Shown: positions 32,899-42,709, counted from the first letter of the stretch. The stretch: 64,000 nt of DNA from Chlamydiia bacterium (GCA_030429605.1 JAUIEV010000003.1:248001-312000); one strand, 5' to 3'. Notes: a model not told the origin generated them from the letters alone. Numbers and translations: made by a program.

Positions 32899-33859
32899 AA
32901 AGTTGCGCGTTTATCGTTTCTTTCTGTTCTGCAGACAGCTTTCTATACGGCTTGACTCGACCCGGATTCGCATCAAAAGGGCGCACGCGGGGCGCTTCTT
33001 GACACTCACTTGAGCAACATCCATTTAACGTTTTTGCACACTCAGGACAGCAAATAAAGAGGTCATTACAGTCCATATTTGCACAGTTATAAAACTGATC
33101 TGTTTTCACATTACAATGCGTGCAGTGACTAATAACTTCCTCATTCGACTCATCAATTGGCACAACAAGCCTATCATCAAAGACAAAGAGTTTTCCCCGC
33201 CAGTGGGCATGCCCAACCTCAAGGCCATATTTTATAACCCCTCCTTTGAGCTGGTACACTTTCTCAAATCCAATCTCACGCATGAGCGGTGAAAAAAGCT
33301 CACAGCGGATACCACCGGTGCAAAACATCAATACTTCCGTGTTTTTCGGATCGTATTCCTTTTTGAGCTTCTCAGCAAAAGCCGGGAACTCTCTAAATGT
33401 TTTCATGTCGGGACGAATCGCCCCCTCAAAATGACCGACGTCATATTCATAATCATTTCGTACATCTAAAAGAATGCGATGTGAACCGAGGTCTGCAATT
33501 TTTTCTTTCCATTCTTGTGGAGATAAATACTGTCCATTGAGTGATCTATCAATTTTATAGTCGAGTGCTGCGAGCTGCTCTCTATACTTGATCGTCAGTT
33601 TTGGAAAGACATGCTCTTTGTCAGTATGAATCTTAATATCAATGTCTTTGAAGCGTTCATCTGATCGAATCCATGCTTCAAATGAAGCAAAGTCATCTTC
33701 TAAAAGAGACATTTGGACGTTGATTCCATCATCAGAGATATAGATACGCCCTTTTGCGTCTTTTTCTCGCAGGAAACGGTGCCATTCTTTCACAAGCTGT
33801 TTAGGGAATTCAATGGCTGCAAATGCATAACACGCAATGACAAAATATTTTTTATTCAT
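32882..33859 (-). CDS. trhO: tRNA uridine(34) hydroxylase (rhodanese-like)
   Basis: A 325-residue TrhO (YceA/UPF0176) protein, which hydroxylates U34 of certain tRNAs to 5-hydroxyuridine. The N-terminal acylphosphatase-like domain (GRIYISDDGINVQMS) is followed by a rhodanese domain with the catalytic Cys in MFCTGGIRCE, then GGVIKYGLEV, and a C-terminal Cys-rich zinc region (HCTHCN, CPECAKTLNGCCSSEC). The start at 33859 has GGAGA about 5 nt upstream; the frame opens 15 codons earlier without support. Confidence 0.92.
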   Translation of the reverse strand: MNKKYFVIACYAFAAIEFPKQLVKEWHRFLREKDAKGRIYISDDGINVQMSLLEDDFASFEAWIRSDERFKDIDIKIHTDKEHVFPKLTIKYREQLAALDYKIDRSLNGQYLSPQEWKEKIADLGSHRILLDVRNDYEYDVGHFEGAIRPDMKTFREFPAFAEKLKKEYDPKNTEVLMFCTGGIRCELFSPLMREIGFEKVYQLKGGVIKYGLEVGHAHWRGKLFVFDDRLVVPIDESNEEVISHCTHCNVKTDQFYNCANMDCNDLFICCPECAKTLNGCCSSECQEAPRVRPFDANPGRVKPYRKLSAEQKETINAQLSSKAV

Positions 33860-33971
33860 GACTATCTCCAATCTAATGGCAATAATTCTACGCTCGTCTC
33901 TCAAAAAAAGTCAATTTACCACTCATCGAGCGGGATATACTTTTACCTCAAAGTCAGGACGTTGCTATGAA

Positions 33972-34991
33972 TTATTTTTGAAATGACGACAGAGTCAATA
34001 CTTCTGCTTTCCAATCTCGCTTACCAACCGGCTGAAAATGGACTAGCTCACAGTTTCCTATTTTCCATGGATGATTTTCAATCGATAGGGCGTAGCAAAG
34101 CGCCCAATGGATACCTCCATGCGCCACTACAAGGGCAGCAGGAGCCTTTTTGAGAACGAACTCTACTCCACGCACAGCCCTCTCCAAAAAGTCTTCAACC
34201 TCGTCACAAATATGCAAATCGGACCCACCCTCCAACAGAACCATTTTATTCCAAACATCTGCTTTACATTCACGCAAATCATCAACTGCTTCATGTTCAA
34301 TTTTTAGGGATGACAAGAGAATCTCTTTTGTCTCTACAGCTCTTTGAATGGGGCTAAAAAACACTGAAGAAAGGGGGAGGTTTTCGATAATGTGGCGAGC
34401 AGAAGCTGCTTGGGCCTTCCCCCTCTGATTTAAGGGAAGATTATGATCTATACGCTTGATATCAGGCTGCTCATTTGCCACCGATTCACCATGCCTGATG
34501 AAATAAAATGGTTTTCTCGTCAACTGCGGTTTATTTGTGAGGGCTTTAAAGTGGCACAGCGTCTCAAGCCCCCCTGCCATAACAGGAAAATCTTTCGCTT
34601 CATCAAAAGAGAGCCAGCAGTGCTCATCATGCTCATTGTTCAGCGTTACAAGAGGCTCACAATCAAGTTTTTGATGATACATATGGTAGGTGTACTCAAC
34701 ATCAGGTTTTTTTATAAAAAGCGTGCCGACAAATTTGAGCTGGTTCTTGTTTAAAATGATTTGAGTTTCTTCATAGGTTTCTCGACAAACAGCCTCAAGA
34801 CTTCCTTCACCACTTTCTTGCTTTCCAGCAGGAACACCCCATTTCCCTCCCTCAGATTTTCCGATTGCTCTTTTTAAAAATAAAAATTTTCCATTTATTT
34901 CAATATAGCACGCAGCGACTTCTACTGCAGGAGTAAAATCTTTCGGCTTTTTTCTAAAAACAAAAGTATTAGTCTGGACAGACTCAATCAT
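33972..34991 (-). CDS. Nudix hydrolase–histidine phosphatase fusion
   Basis: A 339-residue fusion. Residues 22–150 form a Nudix domain with G-K-Q-E-S-G-E, then REtYEE (final Gly replaced by Thr). Residues 160–339 form a phosphoglycerate-mutase-type histidine phosphatase with RHGES at 166–170, NQRGKAQA, SPIQRAVET and the second catalytic His in VVAHGGIHW. Fusions of this kind are known in mycobacterial MutT1, which cleans 8-oxo-dGTP in two steps; whether this protein uses the same substrates is unknown. There is no close neighbour on the same strand. Confidence 0.85.
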   Translation of the reverse strand: MIESVQTNTFVFRKKPKDFTPAVEVAACYIEINGKFLFLKRAIGKSEGGKWGVPAGKQESGEGSLEAVCRETYEETQIILNKNQLKFVGTLFIKKPDVEYTYHMYHQKLDCEPLVTLNNEHDEHCWLSFDEAKDFPVMAGGLETLCHFKALTNKPQLTRKPFYFIRHGESVANEQPDIKRIDHNLPLNQRGKAQAASARHIIENLPLSSVFFSPIQRAVETKEILLSSLKIEHEAVDDLRECKADVWNKMVLLEGGSDLHICDEVEDFLERAVRGVEFVLKKAPAALVVAHGGIHWALCYALSIENHPWKIGNCELVHFQPVGKRDWKAEVLTLSSFQK

Positions 34992-35175
34992 GAGTATTTC
35001 TCTATTAAAGTCTCAGCAAAAAGATGATTCATGACATCTATAGTATCGAATATAGTACTTCTATTGAACAAAATCTTGCTGCACCCCCTTCCCCTTTTCT
35101 CAATTTTTTATTATTCTCTATTCTCGATGAGAAACCACCTTTCAAACTATTCTTCTCTTTCACAAGACTTTTCCC

Positions 35176-35204
35176 TTGTTTTTAAGTTGGATTGTGCTTA
35201 TGAT
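35176..35204 (+). promoter_or_regulatory. rpsD promoter
   Basis: TTGTTT (35176–35181), 17 nt spacer, TATGAT (35199–35204). It predicts a start near 35211 and a 50-nt leader before rpsD. The rest of the 34992–35261 gap shows nothing else that I can support. Confidence 0.6.
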
Positions 35205-35261
35205 TGATCCAAAAATTTAACATGTACTGGCCGTCAAAGCATGGCCACCTAAGGAGATAGA

Positions 35262-35879
35262 ATGGCAAGATACACCGGCCCGAAAAATCGAATTGCACGT
35301 CGGTTTGGAACGAACATTTTCGGACGTCTTCGCAATCCACTTCTTCACAAGCCAAACCCGCCAGGGATGCACGGTGCGAAGCGGAAGAAAAAGTCTGACT
35401 TTGGCCTCCAGCTTGACGAGCAGCAAAAACTAAAAGCTGTCTACGGAATGCTTTCACACAAGCAACTGCTTCGATATTACAAAGAAGCTATCCGTAAAGA
35501 AGGGAACACAGCGCACATCCTAATGCAACTTCTAGAGTCAAGACTCGATAACGTACTTCATAAGATGGGACTCGCATCAACTATTTTCCATGCGCACCAA
35601 CTCATCGCTCATGGACACGTTCTTGTAAATGGCAAAAAAGTTGATGTTCGCTCTTTCAGAGTACGTCAAGGTGATGAAATTTCACTTCGAGAAAAAGCTG
35701 TGAACAACCCTATTGTGAAGCAAGCACTTTCTCTTTCACGAGAAATCCCAGAGTATCTTTCAGTAGAAAGAGAAAAAGGAAAAGGTGTTGTAAGTTCAGT
35801 ACCTCAGTTTGATCAAATTGCACTTCCACTTCCAATTAACGTGGCGCTTGTTTGTGAGTTCTTAGCTCACCAACACTAA
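35262..35879 (+). CDS. rpsD: 30S ribosomal protein S4
   Basis: A 205-residue ribosomal protein S4, a primary 16S rRNA binder. The N-terminus (MARYTGPKNRIARRFG), the RLDNVLHKMG motif and the S4 RNA-binding domain (HQLIAHGHVLVNGKKVDV, then RSFRVRQGDEI) are typical. AAGGAGA lies about 6 nt before the ATG. It lacks the zinc-binding Cys4 of some S4 proteins. It stands alone near nfo and murJ, in the same cluster as in C. trachomatis (CT624–CT626). Confidence 0.97.
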   Translation: MARYTGPKNRIARRFGTNIFGRLRNPLLHKPNPPGMHGAKRKKKSDFGLQLDEQQKLKAVYGMLSHKQLLRYYKEAIRKEGNTAHILMQLLESRLDNVLHKMGLASTIFHAHQLIAHGHVLVNGKKVDVRSFRVRQGDEISLREKAVNNPIVKQALSLSREIPEYLSVEREKGKGVVSSVPQFDQIALPLPINVALVCEFLAHQH

Positions 35880-35912
35880 GCAAACAGCATAGATCAATTG
35901 AAAAAATTGTAT

Positions 35913-35944
35913 GCCGGGCTCTTTCTTAAGCTCGGCTTTTTTTT
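35913..35944 (+). terminator. intrinsic terminator after rpsD
   Basis: 8-bp stem GCCGGGCT / AGCTCGGC (one G·T) with an 8-nt loop and a run of eight T. It overlaps the last codons of the convergent murJ gene. Confidence 0.88.
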
Positions 35945-37368
35945 GTCTTCAGATGTACCACACCAAAATAGACCGACATAAACACAGCAAATACGCTCAG
36001 TGCATGCACACATGCAGTGAACACATCGTGCACTTCGGGAAACGGTACGAATACGATGACACAAGACGCAATACCTGTTGCCAGAAGAGGCCGCAGCAAT
36101 TCACGGAACAGTAGCAGCCGAGCCAGCAATAGCGCGTTCACCCACGATGCACAAGAGGTCGCGAGCGCTACAGAAGGAGCTCCAAGATCAAAAATGAAGA
36201 CGAAGAGCCAGTTACAGAGTATGTTCAAAACGACAACTACAGCTGAGACAAGCGCTGGATATCGATAGTTTTTTTTTGCATACCATACATTCGAGAAAAA
36301 AAGAGCAACACAGGCCCCTGCGAGGCCAAAGCTATACCCTTTCAAACAAAGCGCCGATAAAAGCATATCGTTCCATGTGAATGCACCACGAAAATACACA
36401 ACAGTCAAAAGATCTTCTGCGCAAAAGAAAAAAAGTGCGCTGACGGGAAGAAAGAAAGTAAGAATATGCCTCAAACTTTTACTGGTAAGTTGCGAAAACG
36501 CGAGCTCCTCACCCTTTTTAGCAAGTTCTGCAAGGTTTGAAAAAGAAGCGGTAAAATACGCTATACCAATAACAGAGAGAGGCAAAAGATAAATGCGCAA
36601 GGCATACCAAAGGTAGGACGGAGCTTCCGCCTGTGCAGCCCTTGCAAAGAACGGATCCAGTGCATTATTCACCTGCGTGGCAGCAATACCTGCAAGACTC
36701 AGAAGAAAAGGCGCTCCAAGACGTTGTAGGGGCATCGATGCACCTCTCACAGAAAGTCCGTATAATCGGAGGACATACCTCGCAGTCCAAATGAATTGGA
36801 GCACAAATCCTAACACAACTGCAATTGAAAGAACTAAGGCAGGATCACTACTTTTTGAGGCAAATGGAAGTGAGCCGATCCAGACACAATTGCACAGCGT
36901 AGAGCTGAAGCTTATCGGGAACATGTACCCCTTTTCTTGCAAAAAAACATTGTTTATTCCTGTTCCAACAAGAAAAAAAAGGGAAGGAAACATTGTAAGG
37001 GTCAAAGTGGCAATCCGTTGCCAATCGCTGGAAAGGATTGGCATCAAAAAAAGTGCCATGCCAAAAAAGAGCCCAAAAAGACATGCAACAGAAACAGCTC
37101 CAAAAGCAAGAAGTTGCGTGTAGAGTCGAGCAGGATTTGAACATTCTTTGAGGTGAGGAAGGACGCTCGATGAAAGCGGTGTTTCAGCAAGAAGGCGGCG
37201 AAAAACGTTTGCAAGGCGATAGGCCACAAAAAAAAGCGCAAGCTCTCCAGTTGCTCCAAGAAGCGCCGCAGTAGCAACATCTCGAAAAAAGCCACTGCCT
37301 CTCGAAACCATACTGCCACTTGCAAAGACAACCGTTTTTTTTCTTATTTCTAGGATCTGTTCTCTCAT
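35926..37368 (-). CDS. murJ: lipid II flippase MurJ (MviN)
   Basis: A 480-residue polytopic membrane protein of the MurJ/MOP family with about 14 hydrophobic helices. The hallmark N-terminus (GSMVSRGSGFFRDVATAAL) and RLANVFRRLLAETPLSSSVL are present. MurJ moves lipid II across the inner membrane for peptidoglycan synthesis. I set the start at ATG 37368, matching homologues; the frame opens 46 codons earlier into the divergent nfo gene. The ribosome-binding site is weak. It matches the position of mviN beside nfo and rpsD in C. trachomatis. Confidence 0.93.
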   Translation of the reverse strand: MREQILEIRKKTVVFASGSMVSRGSGFFRDVATAALLGATGELALFFVAYRLANVFRRLLAETPLSSSVLPHLKECSNPARLYTQLLAFGAVSVACLFGLFFGMALFLMPILSSDWQRIATLTLTMFPSLFFLVGTGINNVFLQEKGYMFPISFSSTLCNCVWIGSLPFASKSSDPALVLSIAVVLGFVLQFIWTARYVLRLYGLSVRGASMPLQRLGAPFLLSLAGIAATQVNNALDPFFARAAQAEAPSYLWYALRIYLLPLSVIGIAYFTASFSNLAELAKKGEELAFSQLTSKSLRHILTFFLPVSALFFFCAEDLLTVVYFRGAFTWNDMLLSALCLKGYSFGLAGACVALFFSNVWYAKKNYRYPALVSAVVVVLNILCNWLFVFIFDLGAPSVALATSCASWVNALLLARLLLFRELLRPLLATGIASCVIVFVPFPEVHDVFTACVHALSVFAVFMSVYFGVVHLKTKKSRA

Positions 37369-37378
37369 AGATTTAGGA

Positions 37379-37408
37379 TTGCACAGAAGCTGAGTTTTTG
37401 TGTATATT
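37379..37408 (+). promoter_or_regulatory. possible nfo promoter
   Basis: TTGCAC (37379–37384), 18 nt spacer, TATATT (37403–37408). It would start transcription at about 37414, almost at the nfo ATG (37416). The -35 matches only 3 of 6 bases. Confidence 0.35.
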
Positions 37409-37415
37409 TTCATCC

Positions 37416-38282
37416 ATGGAAAACGAACTCTTAATAGGAGCACACACTTCAGCGCAAGGTGGTGTGCATAAGGCGCTTCTTCAAGGACGAGAAATAGGTG
37501 CCACAACGATTCAGCTCTTTACAGCGAACCAAAAACGATGGGTAGGCAAACCCATTAGTGATGAAGAGCTCGCACTTTGGGAAGCTGCCAAAGAAGAGAC
37601 AGGCATTTCACACATAATGAGCCACGATAGTTACCTCATTAACCTTGGATCGTGTAAAGAAGATATTCTACGAAAATCTAAGCAGGCATTTGAAGATGAA
37701 ATCACACGATGCCACAAGCTTACATTGAGCTATCTCAATTTTCATCCGGGTGTTGCAACAGAAGCAACAGAAGAAGCATGCTTAGAGACTATTGTAGAAA
37801 GTCTTTTAGCATTTGAACAGCACGTGGCAAATGGACCGACTCGCCTCCTTATTGAGGCAACAGCAGGTCAAGGCACAACGGTTGGACACCGTTTTGAACA
37901 CCTCGCCTACCTCATCGAAAGAACGAAGCATGCCCTCCCGATTGGCGTCTGTATTGATACGTGCCATATATTTGCAGCTGGATATGACCTTCGAACAAAA
38001 CAAGCTGTAAAAGAAACATTCGATACTTTTGATGAAATTGTTGGGTTACAACATCTTTATGCACTGCACATGAACGACTCAATGAAGCCTTTTGCTTCAA
38101 GAAGAGATCGACATGCAAATATAGGAGATGGAGAAATAGGAAGAGAGGGTTTTGAAGCAATCATGCAAGAACCTCGTCTAAAACACCTCCCAAAATATTT
38201 AGAAACACCGAATGGCGATACAAAATGGCCTGAAGAAATAACGATGCTTCGATCTTTTGCTGCATCAAAGGCGAGAACATGA
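37416..38282 (+). CDS. nfo: endonuclease IV
   Basis: A 288-residue AP endonuclease of the Nfo family (TIM barrel with three zinc ions). Visible are [76 protein letters not shown] and ETPNG, which hold the metal ligands. It nicks DNA at abasic sites in base-excision repair. It overlaps asnS by 4 nt (ATGA). Confidence 0.96.
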   Translation: MENELLIGAHTSAQGGVHKALLQGREIGATTIQLFTANQKRWVGKPISDEELALWEAAKEETGISHIMSHDSYLINLGSCKEDILRKSKQAFEDEITRCHKLTLSYLNFHPGVATEATEEACLETIVESLLAFEQHVANGPTRLLIEATAGQGTTVGHRFEHLAYLIERTKHALPIGVCIDTCHIFAAGYDLRTKQAVKETFDTFDEIVGLQHLYALHMNDSMKPFASRRDRHANIGDGEIGREGFEAIMQEPRLKHLPKYLETPNGDTKWPEEITMLRSFAASKART

Positions 38283-39655
38283 AAATACGAGATATAAACG
38301 AGTCCCACATAGACCAGGTTGTCACACTCTACGGCTGGGTTCGAACCGTCCGGTCACAAAAAACATTCTCATTTATCGAATTGACAGATGGATCTCGCTT
38401 CAAAACTCTACAAATTGTTGCAGACAGCAGCATCGATGGATATGAAGATATAATTGATTCTATTTCTACTGGAGCATCACTCAAAGCAGAGGGTATCATC
38501 GTACAAAGTCCTGGAGGAAAACAAGCGCTTGAAATGAAGCTTCAAAAAGCTGAAGTGCTTGGAAAATGTCCTCCCGATTACCCCCTACAGAAAAAAAGAC
38601 ACTCGTTTGAATACCTTCGAACGATTGCACACCTTCGTCCTCGAACCAATACACAAGGTGCAGTGGCCCGCATTCGAAATACGCTCGCTTTTGCATCTCA
38701 CTCGTTTTTTCAAAAGCGTGGTTTTCTGTACCTCCAGTCACCAATCGTGACGGCTTCAGACTGTGAGGGAGCTGGAGAAATGTTTCAAGTTACAACACAT
38801 CCTCTTTCTTCCGTCCCTAAAACTGCAGAAGGCGAGGTTGATTTTTCGAAAGATTTCTTTGGAAAACCTGCTTTTTTAACCGTTTCCGGACAACTCAATG
38901 CAGAAGCCTATGCTCTTGCTTTTTCGGATGTCTATACTTTTGGACCAACCTTTCGTGCTGAAAATTCACACACGTCTCGCCATCTTGCTGAATTTTGGAT
39001 GATTGAACCGGAAATGGCATTTGCAGACCTCCAAGATGATATGGATTGCGCTGAAGCGTATCTGAAACATCTTCTCGGTGTTATTCTTACACAATGTGAA
39101 GAGGATTTAACGTTCTTCGACTCTTTTATTGAAAAAGGCCTGATTGAGCGACTGAAGCATGTGCATGAGACACCATTTGAGAGACTCACGTATTCTGAAG
39201 CAATTTCCATCCTTGAAAAATCTGGAAAAAAGTTTGAGTATCCTGTGAAATGGGGTATTGACTTGCAATCTGAGCATGAGCGTTTCATTGCAGAAGAGCA
39301 TTGCAAAAAACCTGTCATACTCACAGACTATCCAAAGTCTATTAAAGCATTTTACATGCGAGACAATGATGATGGAAAGACTGTTGCTGCAATGGACGTT
39401 ATTGTACCACATATCGGCGAAATCATTGGCGGGAGTCAACGAGAAGAACGGTATGACACTCTTTTACAAAAGATAAAAAATGCAGGGCTCGATCCGGCTG
39501 TCTACGAATGGTATCTCGACTTGCGAAAGTTTGGCTCTGTCCCTCATGCCGGTTTTGGTCTTGGATTTGAACGGCTTGTTCAGTTTGTAACAGGTGTAGA
39601 AAACATTCGCGATGTGATTGCATTTCCTCGTGTTCCAGGAAATGCTGAGTTTTAA
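38279..39655 (+). CDS. asnS: asparaginyl-tRNA synthetase
   Basis: A 458-residue class IIb synthetase. An N-terminal OB-fold anticodon domain ([20 protein letters not shown], then [13 protein letters not shown]) is followed by the catalytic core with motif 2 ([20 protein letters not shown]) and motif 3 ([15 protein letters not shown]). AsnRS, not AspRS, is indicated by the TVSGQLNAE and [11 protein letters not shown] context. It charges tRNA-Asn directly. C. trachomatis lacks asnS and makes Asn-tRNA by GatCAB, so this gene sets the genome apart. The ATG overlaps the nfo stop as ATGA. Confidence 0.95.
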   Translation: MKIRDINESHIDQVVTLYGWVRTVRSQKTFSFIELTDGSRFKTLQIVADSSIDGYEDIIDSISTGASLKAEGIIVQSPGGKQALEMKLQKAEVLGKCPPDYPLQKKRHSFEYLRTIAHLRPRTNTQGAVARIRNTLAFASHSFFQKRGFLYLQSPIVTASDCEGAGEMFQVTTHPLSSVPKTAEGEVDFSKDFFGKPAFLTVSGQLNAEAYALAFSDVYTFGPTFRAENSHTSRHLAEFWMIEPEMAFADLQDDMDCAEAYLKHLLGVILTQCEEDLTFFDSFIEKGLIERLKHVHETPFERLTYSEAISILEKSGKKFEYPVKWGIDLQSEHERFIAEEHCKKPVILTDYPKSIKAFYMRDNDDGKTVAAMDVIVPHIGEIIGGSQREERYDTLLQKIKNAGLDPAVYEWYLDLRKFGSVPHAGFGLGFERLVQFVTGVENIRDVIAFPRVPGNAEF

Positions 39656-39682
39656 GTCCCCATAATTGAATATGAAAACTCC

Positions 39683-40837
39683 TTATCTTTTTTTTGGAGC
39701 TTTCTTTTCATTATGGTCTATTAAATCATCGGCAGACCAGAGGAGCGATTGCTTCCCTGTTATGAGTGCACCAAGCCCCATAAGAATAAACACGATCGAG
39801 ATAACCGTTCCAACATACGGAATAGCGGTCACCCCAAAATAGACGACAAGCCCGCAAAAAAGGTATCCCCGTCTTCTCTTTTCAAAGCTTTTAGGAAAAA
39901 GTTTTGAAATAACAAAGAGAATCATGACGACTTTGACGGTATAGAGTCCAATAATGTTGATGGCAAGAAGAGTGAGCGCGAAGGGCGCTCCAACGATTGA
40001 AATAAGAAGGGCTGCAAAAATAATAGGCAAAAACAAAATAACAACCGTTCCTGCCGCAAGCACCTGAAGAGGCCTTTCAGAGAGTGCTCGCATTGCCCCA
40101 TGCACTTTTCTTGGAAAAAAGCGCATGATCACAAGACCAATAATGAACGAATAGAAAAAATTCATGATGAGCGGCATGTATCTTGCAGAGAGCTTTAACA
40201 TCCCTGCAAAAACGCTATCAAAAACACCATGCCAAAATGAAGTTGAGTGCCTTTTGACAAAGGTAATCTGCGCATAGGGTGAAATAACTGCAGGGTCATC
40301 ACTCCAATAGTCAACACGCCCTTTCACACGTGCACTTGATGTCACATGCAACCGACCCACAAATCCATAGAAGTTCTGAGCTATAGGCCCTGCTATTCGA
40401 ACGTTAGAGGCGTATGTTCTGGCATTTTTCCCAATAGGACCTGCAAGATCAACATTTCCAGCAAGAGCAACAACACTCTCGCGTACACCCCCAGATGGCA
40501 AAAGCTGTGCATTTCCGGCAATACAGGTTAGTGCTCCGCCAATCTTCCCTGAAATAAGCATTTGCCCTGCAACGGCCCGAACAGATCGCTCGACAGAGCC
40601 TGTCAGAGCTATTGATCCTGCTGATGCAAGCACGTCTCCTTCAACTGTTCCATCAATAACCACTTGTGCACCGAACACGTACACATCTCCCTTTACATGA
40701 CCGGAAATTTCTACACTTTTACCGAAGGCAAAAAAGTCTCCGTCATGAACCGCTCCTCGAGGTAAAATCACAATCGAAGGATTCGATGCAAAACAGGAAA
40801 ACATAAAGAAAAGAGCGCAGAAGAGAGTTTGTTTCAT
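39683..40837 (-). CDS. exported polymer-forming (bactofilin-like) membrane protein
   Basis: A 384-residue protein. After a signal peptide (MKQTLFCALFFMFSCFA, then S), residues 20–190 form a beta-solenoid with about ten degenerate repeats of the type G-x-V-x-G-D-V-x-x-x-G (VKGDVYVFG, VEGDVLASAG), like polymer-forming cytoskeletal or bactofilin domains but on the outside of the membrane. Residues 205–365 contain four membrane segments. The function is unknown; an envelope scaffold is plausible. Its ATG overlaps the hemA stop as ATGA, so the two are coexpressed. Confidence 0.75.
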   Translation of the reverse strand: MKQTLFCALFFMFSCFASNPSIVILPRGAVHDGDFFAFGKSVEISGHVKGDVYVFGAQVVIDGTVEGDVLASAGSIALTGSVERSVRAVAGQMLISGKIGGALTCIAGNAQLLPSGGVRESVVALAGNVDLAGPIGKNARTYASNVRIAGPIAQNFYGFVGRLHVTSSARVKGRVDYWSDDPAVISPYAQITFVKRHSTSFWHGVFDSVFAGMLKLSARYMPLIMNFFYSFIIGLVIMRFFPRKVHGAMRALSERPLQVLAAGTVVILFLPIIFAALLISIVGAPFALTLLAINIIGLYTVKVVMILFVISKLFPKSFEKRRRGYLFCGLVVYFGVTAIPYVGTVISIVFILMGLGALITGKQSLLWSADDLIDHNEKKAPKKR

Positions 40838-41802
40838 ATTGCGTTATGAAGCATCCTAATATGCGGTTTGGAGTGAATAAAAAAGAGCGTCGTATGTCGA
40901 TCCACTAAGTGTTTAATTCCTTGTGAACATAAAGTGATTTCTGCAGCTGATTCAGCCCTTTTTTGCTGTACTCGGCCACTTAATTGATCAATGTTATACA
41001 CATCTTTATCAAAGTCAGCTAATTGAGGATCAATATTTCGTGGAACGCCAAGATCGATCAAGAGGCTAGGAGCTTCATGTGCTTTTTCAACTTTAATTAT
41101 TGGTTGAGGAGCATTCGTTCCACTTATAATTGCATCGTACTCAGAAAGCGAAGGAAGATTTCTTAGAGATGGGTATGGCAAAGTATCTGCTTTTGAAACA
41201 ACGGTAAACTGCACTTTTTTTCGATAAAGATAGTTCATTATTTTTCGATTAATGTCAGAGTAACCGATAAAAAGAAGCTGTGTTGCCTCTCTCTCCTTTA
41301 ACAGATCCCAAATGATATGAGGGATACCGTCTCCCCATCTTTCCATACAAAATCGAGTTCTCATTCCCTTTGCAATTTTGAAGCTTTTTTGAAAGACAAA
41401 GTGCATTTCGCGAGAAAGATACCGCGTTTTTTTTGCGATGTCATACGCTTTTTTTACCTGTCTTTGAATTTCACACTCTCCAACAAGCGCACTATCCAGC
41501 CCAGACGTAACACGAGCTAAATGCAAAAAGGAGTCTCTTCCAAAATACGTGTACAAGTGGTGTTCAAATGGGACTGGCATTGCATCTCTAAAAGCTGAGA
41601 GGAGCTGAATGTGCATTGATGACACATCAGAACTCGAAAAGATAATCTCTGAACGATTACATGTTGAAAATGGAACAAATGAGACATCTTTCCATTCTGG
41701 ATTCTCAGAAAGAGTCAAGAGTGCTTCAGAAAAATACTCTCTCATTGCAATTGGAGCTGATTTATGATTTAGGCCAATTGTTCCAATTTGCATGGGTATC
41801 AT
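40834..41802 (-). CDS. hemA: glutamyl-tRNA reductase
   Basis: A 322-residue GluTR, which reduces Glu-tRNA to glutamate-1-semialdehyde for tetrapyrrole synthesis. The catalytic Cys is Cys48 in FSTCNRSE, with GLNHKSAP at the N-terminus, GECEIQRQVKKAY, and a nucleotide-binding LLFIGYSDINRKIM. It is about 100 residues shorter than E. coli HemA and lacks most of the C-terminal dimerisation helix, as chlamydial HemA does. The start at 41802 or the Met three codons later (41793) is possible; the second has a better-spaced GGA. Confidence 0.9.
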   Translation of the reverse strand: MIPMQIGTIGLNHKSAPIAMREYFSEALLTLSENPEWKDVSFVPFSTCNRSEIIFSSSDVSSMHIQLLSAFRDAMPVPFEHHLYTYFGRDSFLHLARVTSGLDSALVGECEIQRQVKKAYDIAKKTRYLSREMHFVFQKSFKIAKGMRTRFCMERWGDGIPHIIWDLLKEREATQLLFIGYSDINRKIMNYLYRKKVQFTVVSKADTLPYPSLRNLPSLSEYDAIISGTNAPQPIIKVEKAHEAPSLLIDLGVPRNIDPQLADFDKDVYNIDQLSGRVQQKRAESAAEITLCSQGIKHLVDRHTTLFFIHSKPHIRMLHNAI

Positions 41803-41860
41803 CCACGTGATCTATGAGAAAAATTTTGTTTATACACCCTTTTTGGGTTTTGGTATAGAT

Positions 41861-42703
41861 TTATATCTTTCCACGGCAATATCGATCGACACCATCAGCT
41901 ATTGCACGAGCCAGTTTTTCTCTATACGATCCATCGCTCACTTTTTGCCTTTCTTGAGAGTGTGTGATAAAGCCACCTTCAATAAGAATTGCAGGCATAT
42001 TTGTCTCTCGAATAACGTGAAAATTTCCCTGCTTTACACCACGAGACAGTGCACCCGTTTGCTGGAGCATTCTCCCAAGCACTGTGGTAGCCAGTTTTTT
42101 AGATTCCCTGGCACGGAGCGCATCTTTTGATTTATAATAATAGACTTCAATCCCTGACGCGGACGCACTTTTGGCTGCATTATAGTGAATGCTTAAAAAC
42201 AGCTTTCCTCGAACACTATTTGCTATGTCAGTCCGTCTTTTTAATGAAATAAAGACATCTCTTGTTCTGGTAAGCACTACTCGGTATCCAAGTGCATTTA
42301 AATGTTTTTTGACAAGGAGTCCAGTTGAAAGACACAAGATTTTTTCTATAACAGAGTGCGAGCTCGCCCCAAGATCAAATCCACCATGACCTGGATCAAT
42401 AACAATCAATGTTCCTGGGTGTTTTTTAACGTTTTTTTTTGGAGCAACCTTTTTTGCTGCCTGAGAAATTTGTTTCTTTACTGGCCGCTTTTTGGGAGCG
42501 ACCCGCTTGTGCTGAGCGCTAGATCGAGCTTTTGTTTTTTTTTTCGTTTTTTTGAGATGAACAGGCGGTTTATAATTTCGCCTTTTTTTACTCGTAACTT
42601 TGTGTGCTGTCGTTCCCTTTTTCTTCGGAGCAGCAGCAAAAACATCTGGAGAAGCAAATATGAGTGAGAAAAGAAGTGCACCAATCCACAAGCTTTTTTT
42701 CAT
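41861..42703 (-). CDS. N-acetylmuramoyl-L-alanine amidase with Lys-rich linker
   Basis: A 280-residue exported amidase (Amidase_3, AmiA/B/C type). A signal peptide (SLWIGALLFSLIFASPDVFA) is followed by an unusual lysine-rich stretch of about 70 residues (26–97), then the zinc amidase domain: IDPGHGGFD, Glu of SVIEKIL, SIHYNAA and the catalytic Glu of ILIEGGFITH. It splits the amide between MurNAc and peptide during division. The position next to murE matches CT268 in C. trachomatis. The gap to murE is 6 nt. Confidence 0.92.
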   Translation of the reverse strand: MKKSLWIGALLFSLIFASPDVFAAAPKKKGTTAHKVTSKKRRNYKPPVHLKKTKKKTKARSSAQHKRVAPKKRPVKKQISQAAKKVAPKKNVKKHPGTLIVIDPGHGGFDLGASSHSVIEKILCLSTGLLVKKHLNALGYRVVLTRTRDVFISLKRRTDIANSVRGKLFLSIHYNAAKSASASGIEVYYYKSKDALRARESKKLATTVLGRMLQQTGALSRGVKQGNFHVIRETNMPAILIEGGFITHSQERQKVSDGSYREKLARAIADGVDRYCRGKI

Positions 42704-42709
42704 ATGCAG

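Noticed and set aside
35182-35457. 91-codon minus-strand frame over rpsD
   Set aside because: Antisense to the well-defined rpsD start and promoter, with no features of its own.
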